Source of the DNA: Membranipora membranacea
Taxonomy: Eukaryota > Bryozoa > Gymnolaemata > Cheilostomatida > Membraniporidae
Length of the DNA stretch: 64,000 nucleotides
Direction: 5' to 3'
Assembly (NCBI GenBank): GCA_914767715.1
Contig: OU612066.1
Coordinates: 23,348,283 to 23,412,282 of the forward strand
Part shown: positions 1 through 8,231 of the stretch, one piece after another
Layout: each line of letters begins with the position of its first letter
How positions within the stretch are numbered: position 1 is the first letter of the stretch
The notes under the pieces: generated by a model
Database searches by the model: none
Told to the model about the DNA's origin: nothing
The model's input: only the letters and a program-made list of their open reading frames with translations
Program-made: the position numbers and the translations under genes

Positions 1-353
1 ACTCTTTGATTGGAACTCCAGACTATAGCTGCATTGTGGAAATCCTGTCGTAATAGTCGAAACTTCTAGGAAATGTATCTGGTAGACGACATGGAACTGA
101 TGCATCGATGTCGTTTCGCCCGATACTACCCACATCACTCGATTACATGCAATTGATTTGAAATGAATGTTAAAAAAATTAAACCTTTTTAGTTGAAAAT
201 TATATTAATCTGGAGTAGGTTGGTGAAATCAGTCTTGATATTCATTGATAAACCTTTAGGTGGAAAGAACTTTCAACAAACCAAACTTTTCAATGCATGC
301 ATGCAATGGCTACAATGTACAGTTTAATCTGCCTGATCACTTTCAATGAGATT
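1..353. other. Unannotated flank left of the LTR element
   Basis: No open frame of note and no recognisable RNA gene or mobile-element terminus is visible. A short alternating TGCA run lies near 294-304. It ends at the 4-bp target site used by the LTR retrotransposon, and the matching pre-insertion flank resumes at 8228. Confidence 0.6.
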
Positions 354-357
354 AGCT
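354..357. repeat. Target-site duplication, left copy (AGCT)
   Basis: AGCT directly precedes the first base of the 5' LTR (TGTCGC), and the same four bases directly follow the last base of the 3' LTR (8228-8231). A 4-bp duplication is within the range produced by Ty3/Gypsy-type integrases. The agreement fixes both element ends. Confidence 0.8.
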
Positions 358-1341
358 TGTCGCATTTACAGCAGCAAACAGGAAAATTTCTATATCAACA
401 TCAGACCCAATAAGAACATCCAATATTATAGCTAGCATCATCATCAGTACACTCAACCTCGACTCGAGGACACGCAGTTACCAGCTAGTGCATATCACCT
501 CGAATCAGGGACAGGCAAATATATGCAAATCTAAATTCTATTCTTAATACCGGTGCCACCCTAACGCCAGAACCGTGACAACCATGACAATGCAGTAAAG
601 GTGGCACCAACGGAGACAATTCAGAATTAGCATGATGTCTAACTTACACCAACCAACACTTGCGGCCGATCAACCCTGGATCAACCCACTCTTGCGGCCG
701 ATCAACCCTCTTTTTGTGGTAATTGAAAATTGTGTTTAAATCTTGTTTTTTTGCTTATTGACGTCAGCAGTTTTTTAATGTGTCTGGAACCATGCTATAT
801 AAGAGCATGGTTCACCAATGGAAAGCATGATTTGATGATTTTGAATTGAATGATTGATTGATTTGTTTGGCGACCTTCTGGTCGTCAAGCAGCGCTCTTT
901 GTTTGCAACTTCATTCTGGAGACAGGTCAGCTTTTAAACATGAAAGTTTTACAGTTTATATCATAATATTTTCTTTTATTGTACGTTAGTGATATTTATA
1001 GGGAAATAGAACTTGCCTTATTATTTGATAATGGCACAGTACAACACTTGGTTGGATTATTTATATCGTCAACTAATTTAGTTAAATGAATTAAATTGAG
1101 CATGCATGGCAACTAGAAAGTATGACTTTTAGAAATAAGACATGCATTGTTTAAGTTGAATTGCGTTGATGTTAAACTTGATAAGAATTAAAAGGCATGC
1201 TCTTGAGTCAAGTGTTTGATCTCTTGAGATCGCATGTAAATAAGTCAGTGTCACATAGTGAGAATCATCATACCGAGCTCTTGAGCACAGATCTCAGTAG
1301 CGGAGAGTTAATGTGGTGACTCCATAACCTGGAATCCCACA
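358..1341 (+). repeat. 5' LTR
   Basis: This 984-bp direct repeat is about 98.7% identical to 7244-8227, starting TGTCGCATTT and ending ATCCCACA. It contains a CRE palindrome (759-766) and a TATA box (796-802), which would place transcription start near 825. The U3/R/U5 limits beyond that are not resolved. An ATTAAA near 1088 could serve as a polyadenylation signal, but this is unproven. Differences from the 3' copy are single substitutions scattered along the length, with three close together around 1120-1135. Confidence 0.92.
759..810 (+). promoter_or_regulatory. LTR core promoter: CRE plus TATA box in a hairpin loop (5' LTR)
   Basis: A perfect TGACGTCA palindrome, the CREB/ATF site, lies at 759-766. 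TATATAA follows at 796-802, 30 bp downstream. The TATA box lies largely in the loop of a 7-bp inverted repeat, CCATGCT (790-796) with AGCATGG (804-810). The same arrangement is kept in the 3' LTR. Spacing is typical of a Pol II retroelement promoter. Activity is inferred. Confidence 0.6.
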
Positions 1342-1343
1342 AT

Positions 1344-1385
1344 TGGTGCCCCGAGTGAGGAGAGAACTCATGACCTTCAGACTAT
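1344..1385 (+). promoter_or_regulatory. Primer-binding site with extended tRNA-Met complementarity
   Basis: The site starts with TGGTGCCCCG two bases after the LTR. Its reverse complement corresponds to the CCA end, acceptor stem, T arm, variable loop and 3' side of the anticodon arm of metazoan elongator tRNA-Met. By my comparison with the remembered vertebrate tRNA-Met gene, 37 of 42 positions agree. The differences are at 1354, 1362, 1363, 1371 and 1382. An ordinary retroelement PBS is 8-18 nt, so a match reaching the anticodon loop is unusual. The first 18 bases alone identify the primer well. Confidence 0.8.
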
Positions 1386-1647
1386 TGTTTCTGTTTATTT
1401 AACCCCTTACTTTATCTAGCTCTTTACTTTATTGAAATCGTAAGTAGACATCATAAGTATCATCTCCGTCAGTATATCTAGCAAATCTATAAGTAAAAAA
1501 ATGTAAATAATTTTTACCAGTATTCAGTGACAGTATATATTGATTCAAACCCTGCATCGGAGACAAGCGTGATTAAAAATAAATCCAAGCAAAGATGCCA
1601 ATCATTTATGGATTAACTTTGTACGCTGGTGTCATGTAATCCATGGT

Positions 1648-1681
1648 ATCACAGAGTAAGGATATATCCTTACACTGTGAT
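1648..1681. repeat. 34-bp near-perfect palindrome
   Basis: The outer arms ATCACAG and CTGTGAT enclose an inner 16-bp perfect palindrome (TAAGGATATATCCTTA). Only one base pair (1655/1674) is mismatched over the full 34 bp. It lies about 260 bp inside the element, in the leader between the PBS and the first interior repeats, where packaging or dimerisation signals of retroelements are often found. That role is speculative. Confidence 0.6.
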
Positions 1682-2155
1682 GGTATACAAAAACTGTACA
1701 CCATTGTAGTGATAATTAAACCATGATTTATGGGCTTTGTAACTCACGCTATGTTATTTTCTATATTACAGGTTCACAACCAGCCGGATTATTAATTGCA
1801 TAAAAATTATCTTCCTCCTATCACAAGAAAACCCCAGTAAGTCATGGAACCATCTCATTTTAATTAGGGGTTAGAGTGGCAGTTCGAGGGTGTACCTAGG
1901 AAATTTTCAAATTAAATTCGCATGAGTGTAGGAGGAAAGTTAGTAGACTTTGATGCAATAGAATTGAAATCTTGAATTTATTGGAAAAAAATTTTTTTTT
2001 GTTTGTTATTATTTGGAATTCTCATAATCGTTCAAGGACCTGAGGCTGTTGAGCTGAGGAGTTGAGACTGCCTGCTCGTTGGTGATGCCTAGTTTTGAGG
2101 TATCGACAGAGACAGACGGCCCCGACTACCAGAAAACTTCAGACCCAGGCCAACG

Positions 2156-2306
2156 ATTATGAGAAAAAATTATTTGAAGAAATTATGTGAAAAGATTATG
2201 TGAGAATATTATTAGAAGAAATTATGATGAGAAATTATGAGGAAAATTATGATGAAAATTATGAGGAAATTATGAGAGAAAATTATGTGAAGAATTATGA
2301 GGAGAT
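2156..2306 (+). repeat. Degenerate 12-bp minisatellite (AAATTATGAGGA-type)
   Basis: About twelve imperfect copies of a purine-rich unit of 11-14 bp stand in a row. Because many units are 12 bp, one plus-strand frame (2200-2385, 61 codons) reads repeated NYEE-like peptides. The frame is a by-product of the repeat and has no recognisable family. Confidence 0.65.
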
Positions 2307-5103
2307 TTGGCCGGGATCCAGTGCTGGTGACTACTCTTTTGGAATGGGTTGGACGTCCATGAATGTGGAGGCAGTCATCCATTAAAAGTGCACAAATTGA
2401 TATTCAGCTTAATGGTTTCCGAAGCTTTTATATCTGTTCCATCAGAGGAGTCATCACCCGTGAAATTTATGAAATTTATGTGTTAAATGATGTGTTTAGA
2501 AAAATTATAATGTTGAGTTAATATTGAGTTATTTAGTTGTTCATGATTTCTAGGAGTATTTCAGTCTGAAAGTTGTTAACTGCATCTAGCTTTCCTTGTT
2601 TGAGAAACTCTGATATTTGGCCTGTCATTAAAAGAAGCCTTAAAGTTATTTGTGTGCCTGGGAGACAAGCTTTGAAAACATTTGCGTTAGGTAAGAATGA
2701 TTAATGTCACCACAGTATGCTTGACAATAAATGCGAGCTAAGCTTAGTCTATTGCGCTTAGTGCTTAGTCTATTGCGTTAACAGTGTCTGACTCAGAAAT
2801 TGTATTCGTGGTAGCATGGTCTCAAAAGTACTCATGGTTGCCTTTTACACGCAAGTTTAAAAAATTTGACAGATAAGATGTGTATACAATGTGATTCCGA
2901 TTGGCATTTAGTAATAGATCTTTTGAGAATTATTTATTGGGGTAATGTGATTTAGCTGAAGGTTAACTATAAGTGAGGTGGGTAGCAGTGGGTAAAATTG
3001 ATGAACGTCTAACTGTGTGGCAAAAAATTTGACATTTCATGGAAAATCCAATCTAAATTACTATATTTTCAGTAGCTGACATGTAGAATTTCAAGTGCAA
3101 TTTGCACTAAAGATAAGATGGGCTCTGCCTATCAATGACTCAAGGCATTTTCCCCTTATCACAGTATAGATAACTGAGTCAGTCATGAGATTCTGGGTAC
3201 CAACATGAATTGAGATTTGCAAACTAGATATGAGTGTTGCTGGAATTAGACATTGCCTACATCTAACATCAGGGTGGGTCTACATGAAAATTAGACCCAA
3301 AATTAAGACTTAGTTTTATTATGGTTGAAACCTCAATTTGCTTGGATCACCACCAACGGAGATAACTGGTAAAAGAAAATTCAGTGACTTACCGGTGATT
3401 GGTAATCAGTGTGAGGTAGCATCATAAGGTCAAGGCTTTATTTATTGCCCATAGTTTTCACTGCTTGTTGATATCTGAGGTTTCAATATTTTCAAGGGCT
3501 TGAGTTGGTACATCCTCGAGCTACAGATTTAGAGATGGTTTCGGACTTTCTGTGTTAATAATGAACAAATTAATTATAGAAGGTACATATTTAAGAGGAA
3601 GATAATTGGTTGTCTACAACGTCTCTGAGTAATGATATCCGCTAGTTAATAGCTTGTGGGTCCACAGGACACTATATGTTTACTTTTTGGTTAAAAAGAA
3701 CTTGGTTTTACTAGTTTTATTCACTTTGATATGTAAGTTAGTCTGAGGATTGAAGTCCTTGTCACGTTGGGACTACCACGACAGCCATGGATTGCAATAA
3801 AAGGACTCACTAAAGAAAGGTATTTTAAATTGAACAACTCTTCTAAAACATAAGACAACTCAAAATTGCCCAATTTCCTTTTAAGATAATTAATTGATAC
3901 TAGAGCTGAAGCTGTACGCAAGTTATGGAATCCCAGTTTTGATGAAGGTTTAGGCACAGGATTAGTGGTAATCCCCAGGATGCTTGACTTTTTACCAACC
4001 CGGTCCTAGACCTAAACTTAAGCCAGTTGATCAGGTTATTAAGACTAAGACAAGAGACCATCTTTTACCGCTAGCCAGAGATAAATTGTCAAATCAAGGA
4101 ATGGGTTTCTCAGCCCATAGTTGTAATTTGTGATCGTATTGAAGTAGATGACATCAGCTTTAATAATAGGATAAGGACAGGACAATTGAAATGGTCATTA
4201 TTAACTTACCTTGGGTTTCTGTAGTTGTAGTAGCGAGGCATTCACTGACCACTCACCGGGATGCAGGGTGTTTTGACGGCCTAAAACAAATTGGTTTATA
4301 GTGATTCGAATGAATAGTACTGAAATGTGGGTGCCTCACCATGCCTAATCACCCTCATACTGGGAAATCTAGTATGATGGATAAGGTTTCCCATTCACTA
4401 GATGACTGGGCCTAAGTCACAAGCGATTATGGTATAACATAGTGCATTATAAAAGTGAGCCTATCCAACTCAATCAGGGGATAAGGAAACTGGGAGGGGA
4501 CACCTGCCTTGGTTGGTTATTGAATCCAATCCATACTTTAATATCAATTGACATGATTAACATCATGCAGCAATCACAATAATACTTGATTTTGTGAAGG
4601 TCGGATTAACATGTGCTGCAATCATGGGGTTGGTCCTATCTGCTTCTCTACTGTAAGTACAATGTCACCATGGGAAAGTTACTTATTATCAGACTGCCCT
4701 CGATCTTAATTACATGATTGAAAATGATTTGAATGCTGGCAACAACTTTAGTGCTAACTGTAACTAACTATATTCACCACTATATGCTCTGCTAGTACTT
4801 GCTGTCACCTCTTTGGGATGATCTAGTATGTGTTAACTTTAAACTTACTCATTATGGATGGGGAGGCTCAATCAGAATATCCAACTCCAAGACCAGTGTC
4901 TGGACTGGGAATAACTACTCCTTGTCAGTTTCAGCTCCAAAGAAAAAGAGTTAGCAGTCTTGCTGTTGTGTTGGCAAACACCCACTTCCTGTTTAACTTT
5001 TAGAGATTCCATTTTTTTTGCGGGTTCAATTGAATTGAGAGTTGTCTTGTGTTTAAATAAGAGGACACAATATGTAAATTTTTGAAAGGTGGTAAGTAAA
5101 TTT

Positions 5104-5114
5104 TATATTGTATT
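5104..5114. repeat. LINE target-site duplication, copy 1 (TATATTGTATT)
   Basis: This 11-bp sequence is perfectly repeated at 6150-6160, on the other side of the reverse-transcriptase fragment. It abuts the 3' end of the minus-strand LINE. Confidence 0.75.
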
Positions 5115-6149
5115 GACTTACTTTGACTTATGATGCAGAACTCCTAGTGGAATATTGCGCCAGAATCGCCTTCTCCTTTCCCTTCCATCTTTCTCGATCT
5201 CTAGCCATCTCGCTAGCCTCCGCCCACGACTTGATGTTGTGTACCTTCATCTGTTTGAGCGCCGTTCTTCGCCAAGTCTGATTGGGTCGCCCTCTCCTTC
5301 GGGTGCCTTCAGGGGCCCATCCGAGACTCGTGTGAGGGAGAGATTCCTTCCTCCTTAGGCTGTATCCTAGGTATCTCCGTCTTCTAACTTCAATGTGCTG
5401 AGAGACTGGTTTCTGCTTGCCGCGTTCACATACTTCCAAGTTGGAAGTTTTGGACCACCAATATATTTTCAATATCCGACGGCAGCAGTTCATGTGAAAT
5501 ACCTCCAGTTTGTCCATATCCACTTTCGTCATTCGCCATGTTTCACATCCATAGAGGAGCACAGACACCACGTTCGAGTTGTAGAGTTTGAACTTGAGAT
5601 GGTTGCTCATACTTCTTGATCTCCACACCTTGTTCAGTCTGTAAAAGGCTGTAGTTGCAGAGTTGATGCGGTTCTTGACATCTGCTGCTGCACCACCAGA
5701 CGCATCAATTTTCGCACCAAGATACAAAAAGTTATCTACAAACTCGAGTGACTTGTTGCTGACTGTGAAATTGTTGTTAGATGCAGGGCCCATTCCATCT
5801 CGATGAATCCTCAAAACTTTCGTCTTTTGTTCATTGATGTGCAATCCCGCTTTACTCGCTGTTGTTATGAGCTTGTCTGTAACTGTTTGCATCCCTCCAT
5901 GTGTTGTAGAAGATAGCGCGACATCGTCTGCATAAGCTAGATAATTCAGCTTGGTTGTAAGATTCCATCGGAGTCCAGTTCGATGTGTCGCTTGTACTTG
6001 CTTCATTATGAAGTCTGTAGCCATGATAAATAACAGAGGTGAGATTACGCAGCCCTGTCTAACTCCTGATCTTACTTCGAAGTAATCGTCCTCTGCTCCG
6101 CCTTGCATTTTACACGCATACCCGGTGTAGAGCGCCCGTGTCAGAGTGA
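5115..6149 (-). mobile_element. 5'-truncated non-LTR (LINE) insertion, nested in the LTR element
   Basis: A 1,035-bp block on the minus strand is bounded by perfect 11-bp direct repeats. It carries the C-terminal half of a LINE reverse transcriptase that is open from the truncation point (6149) to its stop (5128-5130). Only 13 bases follow the stop, ending in a short direct repeat (TAAGTC, AAAG, TAAGTC) instead of poly(A). An ultra-short 3' UTR with simple-repeat tail is typical of RTE-like LINEs, so RTE-like is my best but unproven class. The endonuclease and the first part of the RT domain are missing, as in normal incomplete target-primed reverse transcription. The open frame suggests a recent insertion, later than the LTR element that hosts it. 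Confidence 0.85.
5128..6147 (-). pseudogene. LINE reverse transcriptase, C-terminal fragment
   Basis: The frame is open over about 339 codons. The first in-frame Met is at 6106-6108 and gives 326 residues, but the open frame runs upstream to the truncation, so this Met is not a real start. Counting from that Met, the palm motif GVRQGC lies at 15-20 followed by ISPLLF, and the catalytic YADD box is at 59-62 with both aspartates present. The thumb/connection region follows, with an LLYGCETW motif. A basic C-terminal segment carries RRRGRP and TWRRT, which many metazoan LINE ORF2 proteins share. The motif A aspartate, the fingers and the endonuclease are missing, so the fragment cannot work as a polymerase. 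It runs opposite to the host LTR element and has no promoter of its own. Confidence 0.88.
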
Positions 6150-6160
6150 TATATTGTATT
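6150..6160. repeat. LINE target-site duplication, copy 2 (TATATTGTATT)
   Basis: This exact copy of 5104-5114 lies immediately outside the 5' truncation point of the LINE. Together they define the insertion without any ambiguous bases. Confidence 0.75.
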
Positions 6161-6532
6161 ACAAGGAGTTTTACTCCTTGGTGTGTATATCTAGAAATAA
6201 ATGATTAAATTGAATACAGTTATAATATTATGAAGTGAGTGTAAGGTAATTTATCATTGAGAGAAACAGAACTTGGTGAAATTTTTGAGAAAAAGCTGAC
6301 CCCTGCATTGTAACCCGTGTGTCTTTTCTGGTGTCACATTTTGCAATGAATTGCATCTAGTGACACAATTATAGTTTCAGGTGACAAAATGTTGACAAAA
6401 GCAGGTCAATTTAGACTCGCAATAGGGCAGAGATTGAGCAGGAAGTGAGCAGGACAATATTTAACGAGGCTTATGGTTAGAGCCAGTGAGAGGATTTTAT
6501 AGGAACTGCTGGCACACCTTAAGCTGTACTGT
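6161..6532. other. LTR element interior between LINE and tandem repeats
   Basis: No coding frame is recognised. Two small inverted repeats are visible. One is CAAGGAG/CTCCTTG with a 5-nt loop (6162-6180). The other is a two-tier hairpin at 6331-6366 (GTGTCAC/GTGACAC outside, TGCAAT/ATTGCA inside). Confidence 0.5.
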
Positions 6533-6718
6533 ACAACCTAGAGATGTGGGATTCAATGGTTAGGATGGACAACCAGGAAAACAAGGTGGACATGACAACC
6601 TAGAGATGTGGAATTCAATGGTTAGGATGGACAACCAGGAACACAAGGTGGACATGACAACCTAGAGATGTGTAATTCGATGGTTAGGATGGACAACCAG
6701 GAACACAAGGTGGACAAG
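6533..6718 (+). repeat. 62-bp tandem repeat, three copies
   Basis: Three adjacent copies of a 62-bp unit start with ACAACCTAGAGATGTG at 6533, 6595 and 6657. They differ at a few positions and the last copy decays after about 6718. The unit contains ATGGTTAGGATGGACAACC. No coding role is evident. Confidence 0.8.
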
Positions 6719-6926
6719 ATGACCTGGAGCAGCTGGAAACCAACAAGCAGGGTGCAGAGTCAGTGGAGCGTCAGATGCACCAGACCAATTTGGAGCGTCA
6801 GGACAAGCAGAAACAAAGGATAAAGAACACTGGGAGAGGTTGGCGACCTCCAGTACCCAGGCTAGCCATGATGTTACGTGACTACAGGAAGCAGATGACT
6901 TGTCAGATCATGTGACATGTCACGGC
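6719..6926. other. Spacer between the two interior tandem repeats
   Basis: This purine-rich sequence has no recognised gene. Its last 40 bases (from about 6888, GCAGATGACTTGTCAGATCA) look like a decayed earlier unit of the 71-bp repeat that follows. Confidence 0.45.
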
Positions 6927-7243
6927 GATCAAGGACGATCATAACCAGGGAATGCAGATGTCGCATCAATAGCAGGGAGCGGATAACATGTCATAACAAT
7001 CGAGGACGATTGCAACTAAGGGAATGCAGATGTCGCATCAATAGCAGGGAGCGGATAACATGCCATAACAATCGAGGACGATTGCAACTAAGGGAATGCA
7101 TATGTCGCATCCACACATCAGATCATAGGATGGTCATAACAATCGAGGACGATTGCAACCAGGGGGGTGCAGATGTCGCATCCAAACATCAGATCAAAGG
7201 ATTGTCATAGCAATCGAGGACGATTGCAACCAGGGGGTGCATA
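6927..7243 (+). repeat. 71-bp tandem repeat spanning the PPT/U3 junction
   Basis: Units start at 6927, 6998, 7070, 7141 and 7212 (period 71-72). Each contains a GAGGACGATTGCAAC-like stretch, a short purine run (AAGGGAA, AGGGGGG or AGGGGG) and then TGTCGCAT, the first eight bases of the LTR. TGTCGCAT occurs at 6959, 7031, 7103, 7174 and 7244, and the last of these is the true 3' LTR start. Thus the polypurine-tract region and LTR edge are repeated about five times. An open frame across 6917-7210 exists only because 72 is divisible by three. Confidence 0.85.
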
Positions 7244-8227
7244 TGTCGCATTTACAGCAGCAAACAGGATAATTTCTATATCAACATCAGACCCAATAAA
7301 AACATCCAATATTATAGCTAGCATCATCATCAGTACACTCAACCTCGACTCGAGGACACGCAGTTACCAGCTAGTGCATATCACCTCGAATCAGGGACAG
7401 GCAAATATATGCAATTCTAAATTCTATTCTTAATACCGATGCCACCCTAACGCCAGAACCGTGACAACCATGACAATGCAGTAAAGGTGGCACCAACGGA
7501 GACAATTCAGAATTAGCATGATGTCTAACTTACACCAACCAACACTTGCGGCCGATCAACCCTGGATCAACCCACTCTTGCGGCCGATCAACCCTCTTTT
7601 TGTGGTAATTGAACATTGTGTTTAAATCTTGTTTTTTTGCTTATTGACGTCAGCAGTTTTTTAATGTGTCTGGAACCATGCTATATAAGAGCATGGTTCA
7701 CCAATGGAAGGCATGATTTGATGATTTTGAATTGAATGATTGATTGATTTGTTTGGCGACCTTCTGGTCGTCAAGCAGCGCTCTTTGTTTGCAACTTCAT
7801 TCTGGAGACAGGTCAGCTTTTAAACATGAAAGTTTTACAGTTTTTATCATAATATTTTCTTTTATTGTACGTTAGTGATATTTATAGGGAAATAGAACTT
7901 GCCTTATTATTTGATAATGGCACAGTACAACACTTGGTTGAATTATTTATATCGTCAACTAATTTAGTTAAATGAATTAAATTGAGCATGCATGGCAACT
8001 AGAAAATATCACTTGTAGAAATAAGACATGCATTGTTTAAGATGAATTGCGTTGATGTTAAACTTGATAAGAATTAAAAGGCATGCTCTTGAGTCAAGTG
8101 TTTGATCTCTTGAGATCGCATGTAAATAAGTCAGTGTCACATAGTGAGAATCATCATACCGAGCTCTTGAGCACAGATCTCAGTAGCGGAGAGTTAATGT
8201 GGTGACTCCATAACCTGGAATCCTACA
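7244..8227 (+). repeat. 3' LTR
   Basis: This 984-bp copy of 358-1341 starts TGTCGCATTT and ends ATCCTACA. It is followed by the AGCT target duplication. The CRE (7645-7652) and the TATA hairpin (7676-7696, TATATAA at 7682-7688) are intact, so it could fire outward into the downstream flank. Confidence 0.92.
7645..7696 (+). promoter_or_regulatory. LTR core promoter (3' LTR copy)
   Basis: TGACGTCA at 7645-7652 and TATATAA at 7682-7688 keep the spacing seen in the 5' LTR. The CCATGCT/AGCATGG arms also remain perfect. Transcription from here would run toward the satellite array, about 3.5 kb downstream. Confidence 0.55.
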
Positions 8228-8231
8228 AGCT
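8228..8231. repeat. Target-site duplication, right copy (AGCT)
   Basis: It matches 354-357. Removing the element and one copy gives a continuous pre-insertion sequence. Confidence 0.8.

Larger units (their letters stand above)
1386..5103. other. LTR element interior, non-coding or decayed
   Basis: This 3.7-kb stretch has no convincing gag or pol frame on either strand. Splice-like, purine-rich and AT-rich pieces occur, plus a 12-bp-type minisatellite (2156-2306) and a 34-bp palindrome (1648-1681). Around 4840-4990 a plus-strand frame with one frameshift reads GWGG and, further on, KELAVL. This is faintly like an RNase H domain of a DIRS or Gypsy polyprotein, but the evidence is too thin to call. 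It may be internal filler of a deletion-derivative element or an older nested insertion. Confidence 0.55.
358..8227 (+). mobile_element. Complete non-autonomous LTR retrotransposon
   Basis: Two direct repeats of identical length (984 bp, 358-1341 and 7244-8227) flank a 5.9-kb interior. The structure is read directly: TGT...ACA LTR ends, a 4-bp AGCT target duplication, a primer-binding site two bases inside the 5' LTR matching elongator tRNA-Met, and short purine runs before the 3' LTR. The LTRs differ at about 13 of 984 positions by eye with no length change, so the insertion is fairly young. The plus-strand interior has no open frame above about 100 codons and I recognise no gag, protease, reverse transcriptase or integrase of its own. 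The only clear polymerase sequence belongs to a LINE inserted in the opposite direction at 5115-6149. The element would therefore depend on proteins from an autonomous relative (LARD-like layout). Assignment to Ty3/Gypsy is inferred from the 4-bp duplication only. Confidence 0.9.

Noticed and set aside
3721-3957. Minus-strand 78-codon frame inside the LTR element
   Set aside because: It has no match to gag, pol or envelope motifs that I can see and is most likely a chance frame.
4840-4990. Possible RNase H remnant (GWGG ... KELAVL) on the plus strand
   Set aside because: It needs a frameshift and rests on about ten residues. Without a profile search it cannot be separated from chance.
5155-5619. 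Plus-strand open frames opposite the LINE reverse transcriptase
   Set aside because: They are antisense shadows of the recognised minus-strand RT frame.
6917-7433. Plus-strand frames of 97 and 88 codons over the 71-bp repeat and LTR start
   Set aside because: They arise from a 72-bp repeat period divisible by three, and one runs into the LTR. There is no protein family signal.
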